From Mycobacterium paraseoulense (GTDB lineage: Bacteria; Actinomycetota; Actinomycetes; Mycobacteriales; Mycobacteriaceae), in contig NZ_AP022619.1 in NCBI RefSeq assembly GCF_010731655.1, positions 3,658,001-3,722,000 of the forward strand: a stretch of 64,000 nt of DNA, written 5' to 3'. Numbering within the stretch: position 1 is the first letter of the stretch; each line of letters starts with the position of its first letter. Shown piece by piece: positions 26,267-35,121 of this stretch. A model generated the notes under the pieces. It saw nothing but the letters and a program-made list of their open reading frames with translations. It was not told where the DNA came from and made no database searches. Position numbers and translations under genes: made by a program.

Positions 26267-27253
26267 TTACTTCGCTGCGCTGCGCAGCGCGGCAAGCAAA
26301 GGCTCGGCGGCTTCGGACAGAAAGAGGTCCTGCGTCTCCCCGCCGACCTGGACCAGCGCCACGTCGGTGAACCCGGCCTCCCAATATGGTTTGACGGCCT
26401 CCACGATCGCGTCGAGGTCGGGTCCGCAGGGGATGGACTCGGCGACGTCTTCGGGGCGGACGAACTGGGTCGCCCCGGCGAAACCGGCCGGCGTCGGCAG
26501 GTCGGCGTTGACCTTCCAGCCGCCCGCGAACCAGCGGAACTGGTCATGGGCACGTTCGATCGCGGTGTCGCGGTCGGGGTCCCAGCACACCGGGATCTGG
26601 CCGACCACGCGGCCCCCGCCCGCGAGGTTGGCGGCCTGCCGCGCGGCGTGCCAGGCGTCGACGAGCTCCCCGTCGGGCTCGACCGCTACGAAGTGGTCGG
26701 CGAGCCGGCCGAATTTGTCGACCGCCTTGGTGCCCCCCATGGCCACCGCGATGCCGACCGGGATGTCGGGCACGTCCCACAGCCGTGCGGAGTCTACCTG
26801 GAAGTAGTCGCCGCTGAAGCTCACCAGCTGGCCGCCGAACAGCTCGCGGATGATCTTGATCGCTTCGCGCAGCATGTCCTGCCGACGTTCCACGGTGGGC
26901 CAGCCCTTGCCGACGATGTGCTCGTTGAGGTTCTCGCCGGTGCCCAGGCCCAGGGTGAACCGGCCGTCGGACAGGATCTGCACGGTGGCGGCCTGCTGGG
27001 CGACGACGGCCGGGTGGTAGCGCATCGTGGGGCACGTTACGTAGGTGTAGAGGTCGACCCGCTCGGTGGCGTGGGCCACCGCGCCCAGCACCGTCCAGGC
27101 GTTGGGCGCATGCCCCTGCGATGTCAGCCAGGGGGAGAAGTGGTCGCTGCACACCTCGAAGTCGAAACCGCGCTCTTCGGCGGAAACGGCTTGCCGGACA
27201 AGGTCTTTGGGTCCACTCTGCTCGGTCATCAAAGTGTAGCCAAAATTCGTCAT
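26267..27253 (-). CDS. F420-type LLM-class oxidoreductase
   Basis: TIM-barrel luciferase-like monooxygenase-fold protein of 328 residues, close to the FGD-like F420-dependent subgroup. Visible: FGYTLMTEQ at strand 1, EVCSDHFSPW with the conserved His, GRFTLGLGTGENLNEHIVG (phosphate-binding), and VAMGGTKAVDKFG. It probably uses F420 or FMN; substrate unknown. ATG 27253 is preferred over the longer frame to 27286. It lies 39 bp downstream of the formate dehydrogenase operon in the same direction, so read-through is possible. Confidence 0.87.
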   Translation of the reverse strand: MTNFGYTLMTEQSGPKDLVRQAVSAEERGFDFEVCSDHFSPWLTSQGHAPNAWTVLGAVAHATERVDLYTYVTCPTMRYHPAVVAQQAATVQILSDGRFTLGLGTGENLNEHIVGKGWPTVERRQDMLREAIKIIRELFGGQLVSFSGDYFQVDSARLWDVPDIPVGIAVAMGGTKAVDKFGRLADHFVAVEPDGELVDAWHAARQAANLAGGGRVVGQIPVCWDPDRDTAIERAHDQFRWFAGGWKVNADLPTPAGFAGATQFVRPEDVAESIPCGPDLDAIVEAVKPYWEAGFTDVALVQVGGETQDLFLSEAAEPLLAALRSAAK

Positions 27254-27292
27254 GAGGTTATACGTACCCCGGTCCGCGGGGCGCAAACCGCG

Positions 27293-28390
27293 TCAGCCCG
27301 CGGTGGTGATCGAGTCCCCGGTGCCGCCGGCCGCGCGGCGCGCCGCCAGCCGGCGTTTCTGCGGCTCGATCGTGTAGCGGGGGTCACGGGTCGATTCCAG
27401 CCCCGCCTCGAAGAAACCGAACCTCAGCAGCGCCGACGCCGTCAGCAATGTCACGCCGGACAGGGCCGCGACACCGCGGTGCCGTCCGCCGAGCAAGGCG
27501 CCGAGACCGCCCGCGGCGGCCAACCGTTCGCTCCACGCCAGCAACCGGCCGGGCCTGCCCCGATGCAGCGGTTCTCTGGTCACCGGGTCCATCCGGTACT
27601 CCGTAACCCTGGCGGAGATCAGATCCCCGACCGCGCCGATAACGGCCAGGGTGCGGGCGGGCCCCGCCTCGGAGACTCCGGTGGTGATCATCGCCAGCCC
27701 CGATGCGGCCAGGCTCGCCGAGCTGACGAACACGAACGGCAGGTCTTTGTACGCGGCGTTCCACGTGGGCGTCGCGGTGTCGCTGAGCAGCACGGCGGTG
27801 TAGACGGCCAGCGGTGCGCCGAACGCGGCGGCTTCCAGTCCGGCCGGTCCCTCCACGGCACGCAGCACGGGACGCAACGGGCCCAACGGGATTCGCTCGC
27901 CGGTCATCCGGTCGACCTCCGACACCGAGGCAATCCCGATGCCGGCGGAAAAGAAGCTGAGAATCCACGAGCCAATGCTCATCGGCGAGGTCAGTTTGAC
28001 CGTCCGGAGCATGTTGACGAAACGTTCCGGCCGGCCCAGGTCCTTCACCAGGGCGACAGCGCCCAGCATCACCGCTATCAGGGCGGACAGCCTCGCGTTG
28101 CGGCGCAACGTCTTTCGCCCGGTGAGCTGGGCGCCGGCCGCCAGCAGGCCGGACCCACCGGCGACGCCACCCAGGAACAGGTAGGCGGCCACCTCATGTC
28201 CCCACGGCGCGGGCTTGACCACCGGGCGCCCGTAGTAGGAGCCGAACTCCGCCTCGGGCACCATCGGCATCTCGCGCGAACCGTCGCGGGCGCCCTCTGC
28301 AAGGCCCCGGCGGCCCGCCCGCCTGCCCTTCCGGCGCTTGCCGCGCTGCGGCTCCGGCGGGCGGAAGCTGTCGAATTCCGAGGTACTCAC
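27293..28390 (-). CDS. NrfD-like membrane subunit of the formate dehydrogenase
   Basis: 365-residue NrfD/PsrC-type integral membrane protein. After a basic N-terminus comes PAPWGHEVAAYLFLGGVAGGSG, the usual NrfD opening, then about eight transmembrane helices with GSWILSFFS. Such subunits lack heme and pass electrons from the Fe-S subunit to quinone. The GTG at 28390 overlaps the Fe-S gene stop (GTGA). Third structural gene of the complex. Confidence 0.88.
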   Translation of the reverse strand: MSTSEFDSFRPPEPQRGKRRKGRRAGRRGLAEGARDGSREMPMVPEAEFGSYYGRPVVKPAPWGHEVAAYLFLGGVAGGSGLLAAGAQLTGRKTLRRNARLSALIAVMLGAVALVKDLGRPERFVNMLRTVKLTSPMSIGSWILSFFSAGIGIASVSEVDRMTGERIPLGPLRPVLRAVEGPAGLEAAAFGAPLAVYTAVLLSDTATPTWNAAYKDLPFVFVSSASLAASGLAMITTGVSEAGPARTLAVIGAVGDLISARVTEYRMDPVTREPLHRGRPGRLLAWSERLAAAGGLGALLGGRHRGVAALSGVTLLTASALLRFGFFEAGLESTRDPRYTIEPQKRRLAARRAAGGTGDSITTAG

Positions 28391-29358
28391 CGGCTCCTCC
28401 AGAAGGCCCATGCCGCGGCGCCAACCATGCCGGCCGCGGCCACCACGGCGCGCCTGAACATTTGGGGCAGGTCGGCCGTGCACACGCGCGGGTCGGGCGG
28501 CAGCCCGTAGACCTCCGGCTCGTCGAGCAGCAGGAAGATCGACCCGGTGCCGCCCACGCCGTCATGCTCGTTGGCGCCGTAGAGGCGGGCCTCGGTGAGC
28601 CCCTGGGCGTGCAGCGCGGCGACCCGTTCCCGCGCCGCGACCACCAGGTCGTCGTGGTCGCCGAACTTGATCGACGTCGTCGGGCAGGTCTGGGCGCAGG
28701 CCGGGATCTGGTCCTCGACGAGGCGGTCGTAGCACAGGGTGCACTTCTGGGCCACTCCCGTAACCGGTTTCTCGGCCGGGCCGCCGGGTCGCTGCGCCGG
28801 CGTGGCGTACGTGCCGTCGCTGCGCCGCTCGACGACGCCGAACGGGCATCCGGCCACGCAGGTGCCGCAGCCGTTGCAGACGTCGTCCTGCACGACGACG
28901 GTGCCGAACTCGGTGCGGAACAGCGCACCGGTCGGGCACACGTCCAGGCAGCCGGCGTGCGTGCAGTGCTTGCACACGTCCGACGACATCAGCCAGCGGA
29001 ACTCGGGGGTGTCCGGGGGTGTGACGTCCGGTCGCTTCGCTGCACCCGCGATCGCGGGCATGCCCAAATCGGTGAGGGCGCGCCCGGATTCGCGCGCCTC
29101 CTCGATCCGGTCGCGGCCCTGCTCGATGAAGGCGACGTGCCGCCAGGTGCTGGCGCCCAGCGATCCGGTGTTGTCGTAGGAAGAGCCCAGCAGCTCCAGG
29201 TCGCCGTCGCGCGGGTTGCGGTTCCACTCCTTGCAGGCGACCTCGCAGGCCTTGCAGCCGATGCAGATCGAGGTGTCGGTGAAGAATCCCTTGCGCGGCT
29301 TGGGTTCGACCCAGCCGGCGTCACTCGTCGGGTCGGTCGGTCCGCTCAGCTGACCCAT
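28387..29358 (-). CDS. Formate dehydrogenase Fe-S electron-transfer subunit (FdhB-like)
   Basis: 323-residue ferredoxin-like subunit with four 4Fe-4S cysteine groups in the FdnH/FdoH pattern: CIGCKACEVACKEWN; CKHCTHAGCLDVCPTG; CNGCGTCVAGCPFG; CTLCYDRLVEDQ..ACAQTCPT. A C-terminal hydrophobic stretch (about 300-318) could anchor it next to NrfD. The ATG at 29358 overlaps the catalytic gene by 38 bp and has GGGGGAG just upstream. It shuttles electrons from the Mo/W-Sec subunit. Confidence 0.92.
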   Translation of the reverse strand: MGQLSGPTDPTSDAGWVEPKPRKGFFTDTSICIGCKACEVACKEWNRNPRDGDLELLGSSYDNTGSLGASTWRHVAFIEQGRDRIEEARESGRALTDLGMPAIAGAAKRPDVTPPDTPEFRWLMSSDVCKHCTHAGCLDVCPTGALFRTEFGTVVVQDDVCNGCGTCVAGCPFGVVERRSDGTYATPAQRPGGPAEKPVTGVAQKCTLCYDRLVEDQIPACAQTCPTTSIKFGDHDDLVVAARERVAALHAQGLTEARLYGANEHDGVGGTGSIFLLLDEPEVYGLPPDPRVCTADLPQMFRRAVVAAAGMVGAAAWAFWRSR

Positions 29359-32300
29359 CGGCTCCCCCTTCCCAGACGCCGTCGCTGATCCGCACGTTGC
29401 CGGTCTCGGTGGTGGCCCCCGAGCGGGACTGATACTCGGCGATCAGCCGCAGCAGGTCCTCGCCCTGCGGCCGGCGCCCCGGCCGGATGTCACACGAGCC
29501 GGCCTTCGACTCCTGGATCTGCACGTTGGGGTCCAGCGTCACGCCGAGCAGGTCGTTGGCCGCGTCCCCGCTGACCACGGCGTCGCTGCCCACACCCCAG
29601 TGGTACGGCAGGCCGATCTGGTGCACCGTGTGGCCGTTGATCACCAGCGGCGCAACGCGTTTGGTGACCAGCACCCGGGCCTCGATCGCCGCCCGCGGCG
29701 AGACGATGGTGGCCCACCCGTAGGGCTCGAGGCCGCGTTCGGCGGCCAGCTCCGGGGACACCTCGCAGAACATCTCCGGTTGCAGCTCCGACAGGTAGGG
29801 CAGCCACCGGCTCATGCCGCCGGCGGTGTGATGCTCGGTGAGCCGGTAGGTGGTGAACACGTACGGATACACCTCGGCGCCCGGCTCCCCGGCACTGGGC
29901 GCGCTCAGATTGTCCTTGCGCGGGAACGTGATTCGCGCGGGGTTCCGCTGCTGGGGATACAACGCGTTGGCGACTGGGGACTCCTGCGGTTCGTAGTGCG
30001 TGGGCAGCGGCCCGTCGACCAGACCCTTCGGCGCGAACAACCAGCCCTTGCCGTCGGCCTGCATGATGAACGGGTCGTCCCCGGCGAGCGCGTCGGGCCC
30101 TCCGACATCGCGGTCGGGCCGGCTCCCCGGCGCCCGGTCGGCGACGAAGTCGGGCACGTCGTACCCGACCCAGCGGCGCTGATCTGCGTCCCACCAGACG
30201 TATCGCTTGCGTTCGCTCCACGGCTTGCCGTCCGGGTCGGCCGACGCGCGGTTGTAGAGAATTCTCCGGTCGGCGGGCCACGCCCAGCCCCACTCGTGTT
30301 GGCTCGGCGACTCACCGCCGTGCGGGACGCGGCGCGCGGCCTGGTTGGTGGCGTTCGCGTAGACGCCGGTGTAGATCCAGCAGCCGCCCGCCGTCGACCC
30401 GTCGACCCGCATCTCGGTGTACGAGGACAGCGGCGTGCCGTCGGTGACGTGATACCCGTTGATCTCGGCCAGCACCGCTTCACCGTCGGGCTCGCCGTTT
30501 TCGTCCGTCGGGTAGTCCCACGTCAGGTCCAACAGCGGCCGGTCGCGCTCGTCGGTCGAACCGGCCAACCGCTGCCGGATGCGCTTGCCCAGTTCGTAGA
30601 AGAAGGCCAATTCGCTCTGGCACTGACCCGGCGGCTCGACGGCCTTGTGCCGCCACTGCACCAGTCGCTGGGTCTGGGTGAACGATCCCGCCTTCTCGAC
30701 GTGCGCGGCCGCGGGCAGGAAGAACACCTCGGTCTCGATCTCCTCGGTTTTCAGTTCGCCCGAGGCGATTTCGGGCCCGTCCTTCCACCAGGTGGCCGAC
30801 TCGATGAGGTTGAGGTCGCGGACCACCAGCCACTTGAGGTGGGACATGCCAAGCCGCTGCATCCGGCCGTGCGCCGACCCGACCGCGGGGTTCTGGCCCA
30901 GCAGGAAGTAGCCCTCGACCTCGTCGGCCAGCATCCCCGTCACAGTCTGGTAGGTGCCGTGCGGGCCGGACAACCGGGGCAGGTAGTCGTAGGCCCAGTC
31001 GTTGTCCTTCGTGGCCGCCTGACCCCACCACGCCTTGAGCAGGCTGATCGCGTAGGCATCGGCGTTGGCCCAGAAGCCTTTCTGTTTCTTCGATCCCACC
31101 GCGTCGAGGTAGTCGGTCAGCGTGTCGTGCATGCCGGCCTTGGGCATGGGCAGGTAGCCGGGCAGCAGGTTGAACAGCGTGGGGATGTCCGTGGAGCCCT
31201 GAATGGTGGCGTGGCCGCGCAGCGCCATGATGCCACTGCCCGGACGGCCGACGTTGCCCAGCAGGAGCTGCAAAATGGTTGCGGTACGAATGAATTGGGC
31301 GCCGAGCGTGTGCTGCGTCCACCCGACGGCGTACGCGAAACAGGTGGTGCGCTCGCGCCCGGAGTTCTCGACGATGGAGCGGGCGAGGTAGTCGAAATCC
31401 GCGCGGCTGATGCCGCAGACGTCCGTGACCATCTCCGGGGTGTAGCGGGCGTAATGGCGCTTGACGATCTGGAAGACGGTGCGCGGGTGCTGCAGCGTCT
31501 CGTCCCGTCTCACCCGGGCGTGCGCGAGGGGCGGTCCGCCGCTGCCATGCTCGTCACCGGCCGCGCTCTGCGAGGCGGTGGCGCCGTGCGGGTGGCCGCC
31601 GGCCTGAGGCTCGATCTGGCCGTTCTCCTCTTGTTCGTACGCCCACGTCGACGTGTCGTACTGCCCGGTCTCGGGGTCGAACCCGGAGAACAGGCCGTTC
31701 AGATCCTCGGTGTCCCTGAACTTTTCGTTGATCAGGGTGGCGGCGTTGGTGTACGCGACGACGTACTCTTTGAACCACAGGTCATGGGTGAGGACGTAAT
31801 TGATGAGCGCGCCGAGCAGCACCACGTCGGAACCGGCCCGGATCGGGATGTGTTTGTCCGACACCGCCGACGTGCGGGTGAAGCGCGGGTCGACGTGGAT
31901 CACCCGCGCCCCGCGGGCGCGGGCCTCTTCGACCCACTGGAAGCCCACCGGGTGACACTCGGCCATGTTGGAGCCCTGGATGACGATGCAATCGGCGTTG
32001 GCCATGTCCTGCAGTGTTTGGGTGGCGCCGCCGCGCCCGAAGGAGGCTCCCAGACCGGGAACCGTGGCGGAGTGTCAAATACGGGCTTGGTTCTCGATCT
32101 GAATGGCGCCGGCGGCGGTGAACAGCTTCTTGATGAGGTAGTTCTCCTCGTTGTCCAGCGTCGCACCGCCGAGGGCGGCGATGCCCATGGTGCGGCGCAA
32201 CAGGCTGCCCTTCTTGTCGATGTCCTGCCAGGTGTGCCGGCGGGATTCGACGAACCGGTCGACGATCATGTCGATCGCGGTGTCCAGCTCGAGGGGCTGC

Positions 32301-32638
32301 CATTCGGTCGCCCGGGGCGCACGGTAGAGCACCTGCAGCTGCCGGCCCGGCGAGTTCACCAGCTGTTCGCTGGCAGCGCCCTTGGGGCACAAGCGTCCTC
32401 GCGAGATCGGCGAGTCGGGGTCGCCCTCGATCTGCACCACCCGCTCGTCCTTGACGTACACCCGCTGCCCGCAACCGACCGCGCAGTAAGGGCAGATGCT
32501 CTGCACCACGCGGTCGGCGGTCGTCGTGCGCGGCGTCACGGCGCGGGTGCGCTTCGAGGTCACGGCCGAACCGAGGCCGAGCTTGTCCGGTGAACGCAAC
32601 TGGCGCACGACGGGCCACTGAAGGAAAAGCTTGCGCAT
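29321..32638 (-). CDS. Selenocysteine-containing formate dehydrogenase catalytic subunit (in-frame UGA = Sec188)
   Basis: Molybdopterin formate dehydrogenase of about 1105 residues read through a TGA at 32075-32077. The N-terminal 4Fe-4S motif is CPYCAVGCG (C49, C52, C56) plus RLCPKG. Before the TGA the protein ends NQARI; after it continues HSATVPGLGASFGRGGATQT, the exact context of Sec in FdnG/FdoG-type enzymes. The frame is open on both sides and a SECIS hairpin follows. The molybdopterin domains end near 29321. No twin-arginine signal is evident, so it may act on the cytoplasmic side. ATG 32638 has GAGG eight bases upstream; ATG 32644 is the alternative. selD lies 46 bp upstream. Confidence 0.92.
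32045..32063 (-). promoter_or_regulatory. Bacterial SECIS hairpin downstream of the formate dehydrogenase UGA
   Basis: In the mRNA, 11 bases after the UGA, GGUUCCC-GGUCU-GGGAGCC forms a seven-bp stem (one G-U pair) with a GGUCU loop. The GGUCU loop and distance closely match the E. coli fdhF SECIS bound by SelB. Confidence 0.85.
32075..32077 (-). other. UGA selenocysteine codon
   Basis: In-frame TGA at codon 188 of the formate dehydrogenase. It should be decoded as Sec, the Mo/W ligand, rather than as stop. Confidence 0.9.
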
Positions 32639-32684
32639 AACCATGGCCTCTACCCTAGTGCGCGCGACCGAAACCCCGCCGGAT

Positions 32685-33677
32685 TCAGCGGACCACGATC
32701 GTGTGCTCCCCGCGGGGCACCAGCTCACCGATCACGGGGGCGCCCGGGATCTCGCCGGCGATCAGCAGCCCGCCCGAGGTCTGCGCGTCGGCAAGCAGCA
32801 GCGCCTCCGCCTCGCCGACCCCGGACAGGTCTGCGTGCGGGGCCACCCAGTCGAGGTTGCGCCGCGTCCCCCCGCTGACGTAGCCCGCGGCCAGCGCCTC
32901 GCGCGCGCCCTCCAGATAGGGCACCGCCGCCGCGTCGACGATCGCGGTCACGCCGCTGGCCCGCGCCAGCTTGTACAGGTGCCCGAGCAGGCCGAAACCC
33001 GTGACGTCCGTGGCGCATTCGGCACCGGCCGCCAGCGCCGCGGCGGCCGCGGCGGCGTTGAGCGTGGTCATCGCCTCGATCGCCTGCTCGAAGCGCTCGC
33101 CGGTGGCCTTGTGCCTGCTGTTGAGCACACCGATCCCCAGCGGCTTGGTCAGCGACAGCGGGATGCCGGGTTTGCCGGCGTCGTTGCGCAGCAACCGGTT
33201 CGGGTCCGCGATCCCGGTGACGGCCAGCCCGTATTTGGGCTCCGGGTCGTCGACGCTGTGCCCGCCGGCGAGGTGGCAGCCCGCCAGGCCGCAGACGTCG
33301 CGCCCGCCGCGCAGCGCCTCGGCCGCCAGCTCGAAGGGCAGCACCTCGCGCGGCCAGCCCAGCAGGTTCACCGCCACCACCGGGCGCCCGCCCATCGCGT
33401 AGACGTCGGACAGCGCGTTGGCGGCCGCGATCCGCCCCCAGTCGTAGGCGTCGTCGACCACCGGGGTGAAGAAGTCCGTCGTCGCGATCAGCGCCGTGCC
33501 GTTTTCGAGGCGCACCGCGGCCGCGTCGTCGCCGTGGTCCAGCCCGACCAGCAGCTCGCCGACCGGATCGCGCGGCGCGCTCGCGCCCAACCCGCGGACC
33601 ACGTCCTCCAGCTCACCGGGCGGGATCTTGCACGCACAGCCGCCGCCATGGGCGTACTGAGTCAGTCGGTAGGTCAC
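32685..33677 (-). CDS. selD: Selenide, water dikinase (selenophosphate synthetase)
   Basis: Makes selenophosphate from selenide and ATP for Sec-tRNA synthesis. The 330-residue protein has the N-terminal active-site loop GGGCACKIP, with Cys where some SelD have Sec, and the catalytic Lys. Further motifs include LVGLDHGDDAAAV and STTDFFTPVVDD-like TTDFFTPVVDD. GTG 33677 is the start. It is first in the selD - formate dehydrogenase operon and is divergent from tRNA-Sec with only 26 bp between. Confidence 0.94.
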   Translation of the reverse strand: MTYRLTQYAHGGGCACKIPPGELEDVVRGLGASAPRDPVGELLVGLDHGDDAAAVRLENGTALIATTDFFTPVVDDAYDWGRIAAANALSDVYAMGGRPVVAVNLLGWPREVLPFELAAEALRGGRDVCGLAGCHLAGGHSVDDPEPKYGLAVTGIADPNRLLRNDAGKPGIPLSLTKPLGIGVLNSRHKATGERFEQAIEAMTTLNAAAAAAALAAGAECATDVTGFGLLGHLYKLARASGVTAIVDAAAVPYLEGAREALAAGYVSGGTRRNLDWVAPHADLSGVGEAEALLLADAQTSGGLLIAGEIPGAPVIGELVPRGEHTIVVR

Positions 33678-33703
33678 ACGTCCATAATGTCGTCATGGTC
33701 CAG

Positions 33704-33798
33704 GGAGGCGTGTCCGGTCTGGTGACCGGCGCGGTCTTCAAAACCGTCGAACGGCAGACGCTGCCGCTGGCGGGTTCGATTCCCGTCCGCCTCCGCCA
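33704..33798 (+). tRNA. selC: tRNA-Sec (anticodon UCA)
   Basis: A 95-nt tRNA. The acceptor GGAGGCG (33704-33710) pairs with CGCCTCC (33788-33794); discriminator G and an encoded CCA follow. The anticodon loop CTTCAAA holds TCA (33738-33740) within a CGGT/ACCG stem. The long variable arm has CGGCAG/CTGCCG, and the T loop is GGTTCGATTCC. The size and long variable arm are diagnostic of selC. Confidence 0.95.
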
Positions 33799-33816
33799 TA
33801 CTCCGTCGAGCCCGGC

Positions 33817-35121
33817 ATGAGCGACCCGCGCCGGCGGGTGCCGGGCACCGACACACTGCTCGCCGATCCGCGCCTCGCCCAGGCGGAGCGGGTGTTGGGC
33901 CGCGCGCTGGTGAAGTCGGTGATCGCCGACGCGCAGCAGCGGGCGCGCGCCGGGGAGATCGAGCCCGAGCGCGTCGCCGAATGCGCGGTCGCCGCGCTGC
34001 CGCCCACCGCGTCGAGCCTGCGACCCGTGATCAACGCCACGGGCGTGGTGGTGCACACCAACCTCGGCCGGGCACCCCTGTCGCGGGCCGCCGTCGACGC
34101 GGTGGTCGCCGCGGCCGGAACCACTGACGTCGAGTTGGACCTGGCGACGGGTCGCCGCGGCCGCCGCGGCCGGGGCGCGCTGGCCGCGCTGGGCCGCGCG
34201 GTGCCCACCGCCGCCGGCGTGCACGTGGTCAACAACAACGCCGCCGCCCTGCTGCTGACGGCCCTCACGCTGGCTGGGGGCTCGTCGGGGGGCAAGGAGA
34301 TCGTGCTCAGCCGCGGCGAGCTGGTCGAGATCGGCGACGGGTTCCGCATCCCCGAGCTGCTGGCGTCGACGGGATCGCGGCTGCGCGAGGTCGGCACCAC
34401 CAACCGCACCGGCCTGCGCGACTACGCCGAGGCGATCGGCCCGGACACCGGCTTCGTGCTGAAGGTTCACCCGTCCAACTTCCACGTCACCGGATTCACC
34501 TCGGCGGTCGGCGTGGCGGAGCTGGCGACCCTCTCGCACCAACACAACGTGCCGCTGGTGGTCGACATCGGCTCCGGGCTGCTGTCCCCGCACCCCGTGC
34601 TGCCCGACGAGCCCGACGCCACGTCGACCCTGCGCGATGGCGCGGACCTGGTCACCGCGAGCGGCGACAAGCTGCTCGGCGGCCCCCAGGCCGGCCTGCT
34701 GCTGGGCGACGCCGAGCTGATCGAGCGGCTGCGGCGCCACCCGGCGGCGCGGGCGCTGCGGGTGGACAAACTCACCCTTGCCGCTCTGGAAGCGACCCTG
34801 ACGGGCCCGCCGACCCCGGTGGCCGAGGCGCTGACCGCCGACGTGGCGCGGCTGCGGGCCCGCGCCGAGTCGCTCGCCGCCGCGCTGCCCGGCGCGCAGG
34901 TGGTGGAGTGCGTCGCGGCCGTCGGCGGCGGCGGGGCGCCGGATGTCCGGCTGCCCAGCGCCGCCGTGAGCCTGCCCGAGCCCTACGCCGCCGCGCTGCG
35001 CGCCGCCAACCCGCCGGTCGTCGGGCGCATCGAGGCGGGCCGGTGCCTGCTCGACCTGCGCACGGTGGCGCCCGGGGACGACGCGCTGCTGGCCGCGGCG
35101 GTGCGGGCATGTTCGTCATAG
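33817..35121 (+). CDS. selA: L-seryl-tRNA(Sec) selenium transferase
   Basis: PLP enzyme converting Ser-tRNA-Sec to Sec-tRNA-Sec, 434 residues. The N-terminal tRNA-binding helices carry ADPRLAQAERVLGR. The substrate loop is VINATGVVVHTNLGRAPLS, and the Schiff-base Lys is in TASGDKLLGGPQAG. ATG 33817 lies 18 bp after the tRNA-Sec CCA end, so the tRNA is probably processed from a selC-selA-selB transcript. It overlaps selB by 13 bp. Confidence 0.95.
   Translation: MSDPRRRVPGTDTLLADPRLAQAERVLGRALVKSVIADAQQRARAGEIEPERVAECAVAALPPTASSLRPVINATGVVVHTNLGRAPLSRAAVDAVVAAAGTTDVELDLATGRRGRRGRGALAALGRAVPTAAGVHVVNNNAAALLLTALTLAGGSSGGKEIVLSRGELVEIGDGFRIPELLASTGSRLREVGTTNRTGLRDYAEAIGPDTGFVLKVHPSNFHVTGFTSAVGVAELATLSHQHNVPLVVDIGSGLLSPHPVLPDEPDATSTLRDGADLVTASGDKLLGGPQAGLLLGDAELIERLRRHPAARALRVDKLTLAALEATLTGPPTPVAEALTADVARLRARAESLAAALPGAQVVECVAAVGGGGAPDVRLPSAAVSLPEPYAAALRAANPPVVGRIEAGRCLLDLRTVAPGDDALLAAAVRACSS

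Noticed and set aside
32075..32077. True stop codon splitting formate dehydrogenase into two genes or a pseudogene
   Set aside because: Sec context, SECIS hairpin and adjacent selA, selB, selC and selD all argue for Sec decoding.
29600..32593. Nearly 1000-residue plus-strand ORF
   Set aside because: Exact antisense of the formate dehydrogenase; low-complexity composition and no domain.
32685..32728. Formate dehydrogenase start at 32728 overlapping selD
   Set aside because: The extra residues (SWCPAGSTRS...) are antisense-like and lack a ribosome-binding site; ATG 32638/32644 follow GAGG.
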